Source: JBMNGO01 sp050949885
GTDB taxonomy: Bacteria > Bacillota > Syntrophomonadia > Syntrophomonadales > Syntrophomonadaceae
NCBI GenBank assembly: GCA_050949885.1
Contig: JBMNGO010000008.1
Span: 62,001 to 126,000, forward strand
Direction: 5' to 3'
Length of the DNA: 64,000 bases
Shown: one piece after another, positions 1 to 8,254 of the stretch
How positions within the stretch are numbered: the first letter of the stretch is position 1
How the letters are laid out: each line of letters starts with the position of its first letter
Program-made: the position numbers and the translations under genes
The notes under the pieces: model-generated
Told to the model about the DNA's origin: nothing
Databases searched by the model: none
What the model saw: only the letters and a program-made list of their open reading frames with translations

Positions 1-181
1 CTACCTGGTCTTTTAAATCGACGGGTAGGGATTCTCCTTGTTTTAGTGCATTTACCATTATTTTATGAGCAGCATCCCGGCAGGCATATATTACTCCAGT
101 TATAGTCACCTGATCACCGGCCTGCAAATCATCAATATCTTTTGCCTGCAAAGGAGTCTTTATTTCTTTTATGTTCTTCAT
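1..181 (-). CDS. Fumarate hydratase class I, beta subunit (partial, N-terminal end only)
   Basis: About 60 codons are visible before the gene leaves the left edge. The start ATG lies at 181-179 behind a GGAGGG-type ribosome site. The translated start contains GDQVTITGVIYACRDAAHK, matching the GDxVxxSGxIxxxRDAAH signature of the C-terminal (beta) subunit of two-subunit class I fumarases. It follows the alpha subunit with 12 bases between them, so the two are one operon. The enzyme interconverts fumarate and malate in the cytoplasm. The same fold occurs in tartrate dehydratase beta subunits, so fumarase is preferred but not proven. Confidence 0.85.
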   Translation of the reverse strand, partial: MKNIKEIKTPLQAKDIDDLQAGDQVTITGVIYACRDAAHKIMVNALKQGESLPVDLKDQV

Positions 182-193
182 TTTTTCTCCCTC

Positions 194-1039
194 CTACAAT
201 TCTGCCTCTGTATGCCTGGACGCATGACAGTTCAGGTTTACAACTACCGGCAAGGTAGCAATATGAGTGGGAAAATATTCAATATTTACCGCCAAGGCTG
301 TTATCCTACCCCCAAAGCCTTGCGGGCCTACTCCTGAACGGTTTATCTCCTCCAGGAGTTCAATTTCCAAATCCCGGTACTTAGGATCTGGATTGTGCTC
401 GCCGGCAGTACGAGTCAGGGCTTTCTTGGCCAAATAAGCGGCTTTCTCCATAGTCCCGCCAATACCTACACCTACAATAACCGGCGGACAAGGATTGCCT
501 CCGGCATTTACTACCGTGTCAACTACAAATTTCTTTACTCCCTCCAGGCCCTCAGCAGGCTTCAGCATTTTTAGGGCACCCATGTTTTCAGCCCCCCCAC
601 CTTTGGGCACAACGGTAATTTTTACTTTGTCACCTGGAACAATATCCATATGGATTATGGCAGGAGTATTATCTCCCGTGTTTTTCCGGTCAAATACCGG
701 ATCAGAAACTGCTGATTTTCTAAGATACCCGTCTTTATAACCTTGTCTGACGCCTTCATTAATAGCTTCTTGTAAACTTCCCCCGGTAAAGTGAACGTCC
801 TGTCCCACTTCCAGGTAAACTACAGCTAGTCCCGTATCCTGGCAAAGAGCCACCTGTTCTCTCCTGGCTAATTCAACATTTTCAATAATCTGATTCAGTG
901 CATAACAACCAAATTCTGATTCTTCCCGACAAAGGCCTTGTCTGATTAAATTCTCTACATCCTCAGGCAGATCATAGTTCGCTTTGATACACAGTTCCCT
1001 AACTACCTCGGTAACCTGGCTAACACTGATTTCTTTCAA
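194..1039 (-). CDS. Fumarate hydratase class I, alpha subunit
   Basis: 281 residues, the usual length of the separate Fe-S alpha subunit. Three cysteines sit in the expected contexts for 4Fe-4S ligation: C66 in ALCQDTG, C184 in GNPCPP and C271 in NLNCHASRH. The GGGAENMG segment near residue 148 is also typical. The start is TTG at 1039, with GGGGGAGG about nine bases upstream. It is cotranscribed with the beta subunit at the window edge. It provides malate/fumarate interconversion for a partial citric acid cycle. L-tartrate dehydratase alpha is the main alternative. Confidence 0.92.
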   Translation of the reverse strand: MKEISVSQVTEVVRELCIKANYDLPEDVENLIRQGLCREESEFGCYALNQIIENVELARREQVALCQDTGLAVVYLEVGQDVHFTGGSLQEAINEGVRQGYKDGYLRKSAVSDPVFDRKNTGDNTPAIIHMDIVPGDKVKITVVPKGGGAENMGALKMLKPAEGLEGVKKFVVDTVVNAGGNPCPPVIVGVGIGGTMEKAAYLAKKALTRTAGEHNPDPKYRDLEIELLEEINRSGVGPQGFGGRITALAVNIEYFPTHIATLPVVVNLNCHASRHTEAEL

Positions 1040-1132
1040 AATAACCTACCTCCCCCACACTCCTAATACTTCAATCAAAAACACCTGGCTGCAACCATAA
1101 AGAAGATACTTACTACATATTTGCACTATATT

Positions 1133-1161
1133 TTGTTCAGGGTAAAATATTCTGGTAGAAT
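1133..1161 (+). promoter_or_regulatory. Candidate sigma-A promoter for the DUF503 gene
   Basis: TTGTTC at 1133-1138 and TAGAAT at 1156-1161 are separated by exactly 17 bases, with the DUF503 start about 50 bases downstream. The match is four of six at -35 and five of six at -10. Assigned by inspection only. Confidence 0.45.
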
Positions 1162-1209
1162 TCTATTCAATAATTCTTGCTTATAATCCTTCCCATGGAG
1201 GTAAATAAT

Positions 1210-1500
1210 ATGTTTTTTTTAGTTGGCCATGTAGAACTCTATTTCCCTTCCAGTTCTTCTCTCAAAGAAAAAAGAATGATTGTCTCCAGCTTAGTTAATC
1301 GAATCAGGAAGCGTTTCAATATCTCTATTAGCGAAGTGGCCTACCACGAACTCTGGCAAAGAACCATTCTTGGTTTTAGCGCAGTTGGCAGCAATAGTCT
1401 AGAAATGGACAAATTTACCTCCTTTATCGAAGACTCGCTTTACAACAATGCTCTAGACCTGGAAGTTACGGACTTTTCCTACGAGATAATCTCCAGATAA
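1210..1500 (+). CDS. DUF503 family protein (YlxP-like)
   Basis: 96 residues from the ATG at 1210, chosen because GGAGGT lies seven bases upstream and the product then begins MFFLVGHVELYFP, like family members. The conserved SLKEKRxxVxSLxxRIRxRFNxSxxEV core spans roughly residues 17-45. Family members are small alpha/beta proteins, often near ribosome-maturation genes (YlxP); the biochemical role is not settled. It stands alone on the plus strand, divergent from the fumarase operon and upstream of a secreted peptidase. Confidence 0.85.
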   Translation: MFFLVGHVELYFPSSSSLKEKRMIVSSLVNRIRKRFNISISEVAYHELWQRTILGFSAVGSNSLEMDKFTSFIEDSLYNNALDLEVTDFSYEIISR

Positions 1501-1619
1501 TTGCAGCTATGTGACCTACTTCCATTATTTACTGACAAAGTAAGGCAGGATTGTGTTCTATTTTGTTGAAAATTGCTGGTGTTTGCTTTTTAATTATAAA
1601 TCTTTTAGGGAAGGAATGA

Positions 1620-2408
1620 TTGCAAGTGAAAAAAGTAAGCACCAAGGCAATTAGTACCTTTGCCGTTTTTGTTTTTCTGTTTACAACCTTTTTTTCTATC
1701 TTTGTGTTGCCCCAGGAGGCACAGGCAGCTACTAAGCCTAAAATTGAAAAGAAGACCCTGGCGGCTGGAACTAAGTCAGCTACTCCCCTATATATAATTC
1801 GCAGCGGCAAACCTGGCCCGGTAGTAATGATTGTGGGAGGGGTACATGGAAATGAGCCAGCCGGTTACAAGGCAGCAGCCAAGGTAGTCAATTTTGATAT
1901 TAAACGGGGAACCCTTTTGGTTATTCCCCAGGCGAATAAACGGGCTATTAAAATTCATCGTCGGTATGTGAGGGGAGTAGGAGATTTAAATCGTGATTTT
2001 CCCCGCACCAAAAGGGATTCAGCTGATACTGCACTGGCCAGAGCCATATACAAGGTAGTTAAAGATTATGATGTTGATTGGCTGATGGACATGCATGAAG
2101 GTTTTGACTATTACAAGAATAAAAGGACCAGTTCAGTAGGCCAAACCGTAATATATTACCCGAACAAGGCTACATACCGGGTAGCCTCAAAAATAGTCCG
2201 TACCTTAAACAAAAATATTTCCGGTTCTTACAGAAAGTTTTCCCTGTTAAGATATCCGGTTAGAGGAAGTTTAGCCCGGGCAGCGGGCCAGAACCTGGGG
2301 GTTCATAGTTTCATTCTCGAAACCTGCGACAATCCCAGCCTTTCTGTTAGGGTAAACCGTCAGTTAACAGCGGCCAAAACCATGTTAAAAGAATTAAAAA
2401 TGATGTAA
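1620..2408 (+). CDS. Secreted zinc carboxypeptidase/amidohydrolase of the AstE/M14-like fold
   Basis: 262 residues. Start TTG at 1620, five bases after AGGGAAGGA; a GTG six bases later is the alternative. Residues 1-37 form a signal peptide (KK, hydrophobic core about 10-30, AQA cleavage site). Zinc-site signatures follow: H76 and E79 in GGVHGNEP, H159 in DMHE, and E234 in ILETC as candidate catalytic glutamate; DLNRDFPR at 122-129 is typical of the fold. Family members split amide or peptide bonds, including gamma-glutamyl links in cell-wall peptides. Its stop codon directly abuts the stop of the convergent amidoligase gene. Substrate unknown. Confidence 0.8.
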   Translation: MQVKKVSTKAISTFAVFVFLFTTFFSIFVLPQEAQAATKPKIEKKTLAAGTKSATPLYIIRSGKPGPVVMIVGGVHGNEPAGYKAAAKVVNFDIKRGTLLVIPQANKRAIKIHRRYVRGVGDLNRDFPRTKRDSADTALARAIYKVVKDYDVDWLMDMHEGFDYYKNKRTSSVGQTVIYYPNKATYRVASKIVRTLNKNISGSYRKFSLLRYPVRGSLARAAGQNLGVHSFILETCDNPSLSVRVNRQLTAAKTMLKELKMM

Positions 2409-4001
2409 CTATCTCGTAACTGCAGTTCTTCCAATCCGGCCGGAGGGAACAATTCTGCCCGTTTGGGTACGATTGTTCCCCCAGCCGGTATTTCTCGTGT
2501 CCCCGGATCCAGAGTTGCCCCGAATTGTTCTTGATCCTTGACTTCTTCTCACTCTAATGCCCGGACTAACAACTGCATTACGAGGAGTCTGGGACCTGGC
2601 AATTAATGCCGACCTGGAATCGCTCCTTCTCTGGCCGGAATATGTCTTGCGGCTGACCGAAATCTCCCAATTACGGCGAAAATCATTCTTTTCATCCCAG
2701 GATAATCCGTTATCCACCATATCCTTAATCACCTCAAGGTGTTCACTATACATGTCAAAGAGATCTATTTTGGATAACTGTTTCCACAAATCACCAAAAA
2801 TATCCCGGAAATAATCCTGGTTTCCTGCATAAAAGGATTTTTGGGCTTCAACTGAGTTAAGATAATTAGTCTGCAATAATAAATAACGGGCAGCTACAAT
2901 TTTTGCCAGGCAAAGGACTGCCCTGCTGATTTTATGTGATACCAGCCAACTGCTGGGAGTGCGGTATTCAAATCCGCCGTGATTTTTTAAGCGATAATCG
3001 CCCAAAAAGCCATATTTTTTGCGGCGCCTGACGGCTGTTGAGGGCTGTTCCAGCAAGAATATAGGGATTCCCAGGAAATTATCCAATGCCCGTAAAAGCC
3101 CGCCATTTAATCTAATATTGCTGAAATGGACATGGCCCCCAATACTGTAATCACCCGCCGGAAGGCTCCCCGCAACCCATTTTATATTGCGATAGGGCGC
3201 CATTCGGTTGGCGGCTAACAGTGACTGCCTGATATTATTAGCCAGGGAAACCGGACAGGTAGAAGGAGAAGGGCGTATTTCCGCCACCGGCCTCTGATAA
3301 CGGTTAGGTACGCGTATACTGTCACATCCCACATGGCCTTCCCGGGGGAAAAAATTCGATGCAAACACTATTCTGCCGTTTCTCCTGTTAATCATCATAA
3401 ATTCCGGGTCAGCACCCAGTTTAACCTCACTCCTGTCAGAACCTGTTTTCTCCTTTAAATTTAGATCGAAGCAATCGATGAGCCCTTTAAAATCCCCTTT
3501 ACTAAGCTCAGGGGAAGGATTTACCCTGGCTACTTTCAGCACCCGGCGGGAGGTCAATACCAGGGTTATTTGGGCAAAATCTAAACCCAGGACATGAATT
3601 GCCCTTCTAGCCATTTCTGCTACTTTGGGATAAAATCTTTCTCTTACCTTTTTGGTCGGTTCCTTCGTTTTGGTGTTAAGGTTTATTTTTATTGAGATAA
3701 TTTTCAGGTCGGCAATCATTACCCGGTATACTCTATTCACTTTTTCTTGGTCTTTGAGAAAGGGGATGCCATTAACCTGCATTATGCTGCCGATATAATC
3801 CTCGGTCAGGCAATTGGTCAGCGCATCCTTGGAGTTTAGAATTCTAGTGGGACTATTGTCGTCTACATTAACGGTAATATTATAGAACTGGCTTTTCCCA
3901 ATCCCTATTTCCTTATACACTGTTTGAGGATATGATTGTGTTAGTTCCTCTATTATGGCCGAACCAGTTTTGTTAACTTCATAAAAAATCTTAAGATTCA
4001 T
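2409..4001 (-). CDS. Putative COOH-NH2 ligase (GS-fold amidoligase) with ATP-grasp-like N-terminal domain and basic tail
   Basis: 530 residues from the ATG at 4001, which overlaps the end of the upstream YheC/D gene by 11 bases and so is probably translationally coupled. Residues 1-185 resemble the back half of an ATP-grasp domain (LGLDFAQITLVL, then VARVNPSPEL at 157-166), but the metal-binding Glu of the usual EVN is Arg. Residues 193-420 carry the phage phiEco32-type COOH-NH2 ligase signatures: GADPEFM (196-202), AEIRPSPS (240-247), GGHVHF (288-293) and FEYRTPSSWL (344-353). Residues 450-530 form an Arg/Ser/Gly/Thr-rich low-complexity tail. Predicted to join a carboxyl to an amine with ATP; substrate unknown. 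Confidence 0.8.
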   Translation of the reverse strand: MNLKIFYEVNKTGSAIIEELTQSYPQTVYKEIGIGKSQFYNITVNVDDNSPTRILNSKDALTNCLTEDYIGSIMQVNGIPFLKDQEKVNRVYRVMIADLKIISIKINLNTKTKEPTKKVRERFYPKVAEMARRAIHVLGLDFAQITLVLTSRRVLKVARVNPSPELSKGDFKGLIDCFDLNLKEKTGSDRSEVKLGADPEFMMINRRNGRIVFASNFFPREGHVGCDSIRVPNRYQRPVAEIRPSPSTCPVSLANNIRQSLLAANRMAPYRNIKWVAGSLPAGDYSIGGHVHFSNIRLNGGLLRALDNFLGIPIFLLEQPSTAVRRRKKYGFLGDYRLKNHGGFEYRTPSSWLVSHKISRAVLCLAKIVAARYLLLQTNYLNSVEAQKSFYAGNQDYFRDIFGDLWKQLSKIDLFDMYSEHLEVIKDMVDNGLSWDEKNDFRRNWEISVSRKTYSGQRRSDSRSALIARSQTPRNAVVSPGIRVRRSQGSRTIRGNSGSGDTRNTGWGNNRTQTGRIVPSGRIGRTAVTR

Positions 4002-5331
4002 TTCTATTTCCCCGCATTTTCTCGGTTTTTGAAAATATACAATAATCAACCAAAAGCTCAAGATGCCTTTTTTTAATACTGGTTTCATCAAAAACAGCCG
4101 GTTTAGAGTTGATTTCTAATACTCTTACCTGCCCATTTTGGTCAATCCCTAGGTCCATGGTAAGGACTGCCAAATTGATTTTCAACTCTTTCTCTAAGAT
4201 GGTCGGAACTACTGAACAGATTCTTCTCATCTGGGCTTTGACTTCTTCAAACATTTCTTCTCTGGCACTGAATGCCTGCTTCACTACCTGTTCAAAGGGT
4301 GCGGCCCTTCCTCCATTAGGAATATGAGTAACAAACCTGTCTTTGGCTGCAATTCTTACTCCAGCTCCGGTAATTTCCCATTCCCCGACTCCATTCTTTT
4401 GCATCTGGGTACGCAGGTCAAAAACCCGCCCATCAATTTGCGCCAGTTTTACTTCCCCCTGCATTATATACAAGCCATTTTTTACTCTCCATTTTCTGAG
4501 CTGATTTTTTAGCCTTTCCAGAGAGGCACATTTAATCCATCTGATTCTGGTGGGGTTAGCCCTGCTGCAATAAAAACTGTTCTTGGCTGCTATTACCTTT
4601 ATTATCCCTTCCCCTCTAGAACCGCCTATTGGCTTGAGAAATACGGATGTGTAGTCCTTTAAAAAGAGATGCAAAGAGCTGTAGCTAAAAAGACTGGTGG
4701 GAGGAAAAAACACTGCTGCTTCAGGGTGTTTTCTGACAGCCTGATATACTTCCCATTTGTTCAAAAATCGGGAATTAAACAAATAAGTCCCGGGAAATTT
4801 TTCTAACCAGGCTAATACGTCCCTAGCTTTCTTGCTTTTTTCTTTGGATCTTTGCAGGATTCGGTTATAGACAATATCTGGGATCGGATAGAATCCCTTG
4901 GTCCATTTTCCCTTTTGCCAGGTATACCCCTCTATTAATTGTCTTTTTTTATCAAGACCTTCGGGATAGAAATAATAGAACAATACTCCGCGCTTAGCTC
5001 CGTAGGTAAATAATTCACGGTAAATCCTGGCCTTTTCCCCGGTAGGATAAACGAAATTATTCTTTTTAGCAGTTAACACACCTATTATTGGCCCTAACCA
5101 TAGGCTGTTATTGCTGATCCCTCCATTGTAAGATCCGGGAGGAATTCTCATATTGCCGGAGTTTTTAAGAATAATAGGGAGCTTTTGGCTCTCTTCACTT
5201 GTATTTACTTGACTGATGTTGGCATAACCCTGCCGATTACCAACCATAAGCTTAGCCTTTGGGCTGCCCAGTAAACTGTACAGGCTCTTGGCAACATGCA
5301 CCTGAGATAAAGAACTGCTGGTGTTTTTCAT
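3991..5331 (-). CDS. YheC/YheD-family ATP-grasp protein (copy 3, paired with the amidoligase)
   Basis: 446 residues. ATP-grasp signatures are intact: FLKPIGGSRGEGI at 231-243 (nucleotide lysine and glycine loop), VFDLR at 303-307, MDLGID at 392-397 and VLEINSKP at 404-411 (metal-binding Glu and Asn). GPIIGVLT near residue 80 and PDIVYNR near 151 are typical of YheC/YheD, which in Bacillus are spore-coat-associated. The start is ATG 5331 with AGGAG upstream. It forms a two-gene unit with the amidoligase and is preceded by a sigma-K-like promoter. ATP-grasp enzymes activate carboxylates as acyl-phosphates; the acceptor here is unknown. Confidence 0.85.
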   Translation of the reverse strand: MKNTSSSLSQVHVAKSLYSLLGSPKAKLMVGNRQGYANISQVNTSEESQKLPIILKNSGNMRIPPGSYNGGISNNSLWLGPIIGVLTAKKNNFVYPTGEKARIYRELFTYGAKRGVLFYYFYPEGLDKKRQLIEGYTWQKGKWTKGFYPIPDIVYNRILQRSKEKSKKARDVLAWLEKFPGTYLFNSRFLNKWEVYQAVRKHPEAAVFFPPTSLFSYSSLHLFLKDYTSVFLKPIGGSRGEGIIKVIAAKNSFYCSRANPTRIRWIKCASLERLKNQLRKWRVKNGLYIMQGEVKLAQIDGRVFDLRTQMQKNGVGEWEITGAGVRIAAKDRFVTHIPNGGRAAPFEQVVKQAFSAREEMFEEVKAQMRRICSVVPTILEKELKINLAVLTMDLGIDQNGQVRVLEINSKPAVFDETSIKKRHLELLVDYCIFSKTEKMRGNRNES

Positions 5332-5360
5332 CTCTTACTCCTATACTTTTTTCTTTTTCA

Positions 5361-5390
5361 TATATTATGATTGGAAATAAAGGTAGGTGC
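5361..5390 (-). promoter_or_regulatory. Sigma-K-like promoter of the YheC/D-amidoligase unit
   Basis: On the minus strand GCAC (5390-5387), 17 bases, then CATAATATA (5369-5361), ending about 30 bases before the start codon. This fits the mother-cell sigma-K pattern (AC at -35, CATAnnnTA at -10). The other YheC/D unit has the same nine-base -10 at the same 17-base distance from AC. No sigma-A promoter is evident here. Confidence 0.55.
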
Positions 5391-5395
5391 TTTTA

Positions 5396-5430
5396 GTTGA
5401 AAAAAAGAAAAAGAACCGCTAAACGGTTCT
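5396..5430 (-). terminator. Rho-independent terminator after trkH
   Basis: Seven-base stem AGAACCG/CGGTTCT (5430-5424 with 5418-5412), five-base loop, then a U-rich run on the minus strand. It starts 15 bases past the trkH stop. Confidence 0.85.
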
Positions 5431-5445
5431 GTTAAGTCAATATTT

Positions 5446-6891
5446 TTAGTCTTTCCAGAAGTCAGATGTCATCATTACTATTATTGGATAAATCTCTAGG
5501 CGACCAAAGATCATCAGAACACTTAAAATACATTTTCCGGCTGCGGGAATTAGAGCGTAATTCTGGGCCGGGCCGACTCCTGCAAAACCAGGTCCCACAT
5601 TTCCCATACAAGCTGCCGCAGCGGATATGGCAGTTAACAGATCAACTCCCAAAAGTCCTATAATAATGGCACCTGAAAAAACTAGCATCATGTGCAGGAA
5701 AAAATACTGCAAAACATTTATAACCAGATTTTCATTAATCAGCCGATCCCCATAGCGTTGGGGAATAAGTGCCTTGGGGTGAACCATTTTTTTTGTCTCA
5801 ATTATGGTGCGACCCAGCATTATCTGGTATCTTCCCACTTTTACATTTCCGGAAGTAGATCCTGCCGAGGCACCCACAAAAAGAAGTATAAATAAAACCC
5901 CTGCCGACACAGGGCTCCATTGGCCATAATCAGTGGTAGAGAATCCGGTGGTAGTAATAATTGATACTACCTGAAAAAGGCTGGACCTTATTTTTTCTTC
6001 TACTGCGTCTATCTGAGCCAGACCTAATAAAACCAGGAGACTAGCAGCTAAAACAATGCAACCATAAAGAACAAATTCACGGTTGCGCACATAGTTTTTC
6101 AGGCTCCGATTCTTGAAAGCAAGATAATGGAGCGAAAAATTGGTTCCGGCTATAAACATAAAAAGGATTATGATCCATTGAATAGCAGGACTGGAGTAAT
6201 ACCCTATACTCTGATTCTTTGTAGAAAAACCTCCGGTAGCCATGGTGGAAAAAGTATGGCATAAGGCATCAAAAAGATCCATACCAAACAGGTAAAGCAA
6301 CAATAATAGCAGACCACTGAGCACCATGTAAGCTTTCCAGAAAATTTTAGCTGTTTCCTTAATTCGAGGGCTGATTTTCCCCTTAACTGCACCTCCGGCT
6401 CCCTCCGCCCGAAATATCTGATTGGCTCTGGAACCCATAACGGTTATTAAGGCAATAAATAGAACCATGATTCCCATACCACCTAACCACTGGGTCAGAC
6501 TGCGCCAAAAGAGAATCCCCCGGGGCATGGCTTCAATATTTGAAAGTACAGTGGCACCTGTGGTAGTGACGCCTGATACAGCCTCGAAAAAGGCGTCTGT
6601 AAAAGAAGGAAAACACCCGCTCAGCCAGAAAGGAAGAGCCGCAAATATACAGGCCGCTATCCAACCAAAGGTGACTACCGCAAAACCTTCCCGGTAATTC
6701 AGCTCAATATTTCTTTCGGAAAAAAACGTTAATAATAGGCCACTGGCAATTGTGATCAGGGCTGCCACAAGTATTTTGTATACTACGTCCTCAGAATAAT
6801 ACCATGACCACAATGCTGATGAAATCATGGCAATGCCAATGATTATTAGTATTTTACCTATATAGCTCCCGACTACGGCTGGTCTAATCAA
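5446..6891 (-). CDS. trkH: Trk/Ktr-type potassium uptake channel subunit TrkH
   Basis: 481 residues, strongly hydrophobic, with about ten membrane spans. Repeated pore-loop segments of the superfamily are visible: SGVTTTGATVL, TMATGGFSTKN, SIITTTGFSTTDY and CMGNVGPGF, each giving a selectivity-filter glycine. The final GRLEIYPIIVM is typical. It takes up K+ with the nucleotide-binding TrkA subunit, whose gene ends two bases upstream. A strong terminator follows, so this is the last gene of ychF-trkA-trkH. Confidence 0.95.
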   Translation of the reverse strand: MIRPAVVGSYIGKILIIIGIAMISSALWSWYYSEDVVYKILVAALITIASGLLLTFFSERNIELNYREGFAVVTFGWIAACIFAALPFWLSGCFPSFTDAFFEAVSGVTTTGATVLSNIEAMPRGILFWRSLTQWLGGMGIMVLFIALITVMGSRANQIFRAEGAGGAVKGKISPRIKETAKIFWKAYMVLSGLLLLLLYLFGMDLFDALCHTFSTMATGGFSTKNQSIGYYSSPAIQWIIILFMFIAGTNFSLHYLAFKNRSLKNYVRNREFVLYGCIVLAASLLVLLGLAQIDAVEEKIRSSLFQVVSIITTTGFSTTDYGQWSPVSAGVLFILLFVGASAGSTSGNVKVGRYQIMLGRTIIETKKMVHPKALIPQRYGDRLINENLVINVLQYFFLHMMLVFSGAIIIGLLGVDLLTAISAAAACMGNVGPGFAGVGPAQNYALIPAAGKCILSVLMIFGRLEIYPIIVMMTSDFWKD

Positions 6892-6893
6892 GA

Positions 6894-8240
6894 TTACTTA
6901 CCTTCACCTATAAAGAGTTTTTCAACTTTATGAACGCTTTTGGGCATGGAAAATATCATTAAATGGTCAAAAGCCTGAATAACACTTTGCCCGTCTGGAA
7001 TGATGACCTCCTCACCCCGAACAATGGCTCCCACTACCGCCCCCCGGGGAAAACCTATCGTATGCAGCTTACGGTTTACGGCAGCAGATCCGGGCTGAGC
7101 AACTAATTCTATCATTTCTGCCTTTTCCTCTCCCAGCAGCTTTACTGAGAGAATATTGCCTTTGCGAATATATTTTAAAACTGCCCCGGCTGTCAAGGTC
7201 CGCGGACTTAATACCACATCAATGCCGATTTGCTCCATCAAAGGAATTACATCGGTTCTCTTAATTCTGGCTATGGTTTTCTTAACTCCTAAGTTTTTTG
7301 CAATCAACGCTGACAACATGTTCAGTTTATCATCATCAGTAACCGCCACAAAAAAATCTGATAAGCCAATATTTTCCGACTGCAGCAGATCAAAATCACT
7401 GCCATCCCCGTTAATTACCAGGCAATTGAGTTTTTCCGATATATCTTTGGCCCTTTTCGTGTCTTTTTCAATCAGTTTGACGTCAACCGGCACTTTAGCA
7501 TCTTCCAATTCTTTGGCCAGGTAATAACCAGTTCTGCCCCCGCCTAGTATGGTAATATTTTCTATTTTCTTTTTCTGTATCCCCATTATTTTTAATACTT
7601 CTGGAATGTCAGTGGCATTGGCCATTACATATAGGTGGTCAGCAACCTTAATAAGGTCTTCTCCTCCGGGGACAAACATGCGGTGGTTACGCATAATGGC
7701 TGTTATAACAAAGCGGGAAGTATCCAGGTTTTTTAATTTGGTTTCTGCTATAGGGGAGTCTTTCTCCACCAACACTTCAACCATGCGAACTTTACCATCG
7801 GCATAATAGTCCACATTAAATAATTCAGGATTTTTTATGATGTCTGCAATTTCCATTGCTGTAACCCGTTCGGGGTTTAAGATCAAATCTATACCTAAAA
7901 GTTCTTTGATGAAAGAATTGGAAGTCTCGACATACTCAGGATTTCTGACCCGGGCCACGGTAATTCTTGCTCCATACTGTTTCGATAAAAGACAGGCGAT
8001 CATATTTAGCTCATCCATTTCTGTCACAGCCACCACCATGTCCGCTGAACCTACTCCTCCTGCCTCCAGTGTTTTCCGCGAAGAACCGCTCCCCACTACT
8101 GCCTGTACATCAAGGGTCTGGTCAACTAATTCAATTCTTTCATCATCCTGATCTATAACTACTACATCGTGGCCTTCATTGGAGAGTAGTTCGGCAATAG
8201 AAAACCCAATTTTGCCCGCACCGATAACAATTATCTTCAT
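6894..8240 (-). CDS. trkA: Trk potassium uptake regulatory subunit TrkA
   Basis: 448 residues with two tandem RCK units, each a Rossmann NAD-binding domain plus a TrkA-C domain. The first begins with GAGKIGFSIA at residues 7-16. The second begins with GGGRTGYYLA near residue 233. Both have the acidic VVIDQD / VKLIEKD strand end. The cytoplasmic protein gates TrkH in response to nucleotide. The stop lies two bases from trkH; ychF ends 14 bases upstream. Confidence 0.95.
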   Translation of the reverse strand: MKIIVIGAGKIGFSIAELLSNEGHDVVVIDQDDERIELVDQTLDVQAVVGSGSSRKTLEAGGVGSADMVVAVTEMDELNMIACLLSKQYGARITVARVRNPEYVETSNSFIKELLGIDLILNPERVTAMEIADIIKNPELFNVDYYADGKVRMVEVLVEKDSPIAETKLKNLDTSRFVITAIMRNHRMFVPGGEDLIKVADHLYVMANATDIPEVLKIMGIQKKKIENITILGGGRTGYYLAKELEDAKVPVDVKLIEKDTKRAKDISEKLNCLVINGDGSDFDLLQSENIGLSDFFVAVTDDDKLNMLSALIAKNLGVKKTIARIKRTDVIPLMEQIGIDVVLSPRTLTAGAVLKYIRKGNILSVKLLGEEKAEMIELVAQPGSAAVNRKLHTIGFPRGAVVGAIVRGEEVIIPDGQSVIQAFDHLMIFSMPKSVHKVEKLFIGEGK

Positions 8241-8254
8241 TTTGTTTAACCTGC

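Noticed and set aside
2409..4091. Longer 560-residue form of the amidoligase
   Set aside because: The extra 30 residues lie in the 3' end of the YheC/D gene and lack a ribosome site; ATG 4001 matches the domain start.
7156..8151. Plus-strand open frames across trkA
   Set aside because: Shadows of trkA in other frames, with no recognisable domains.
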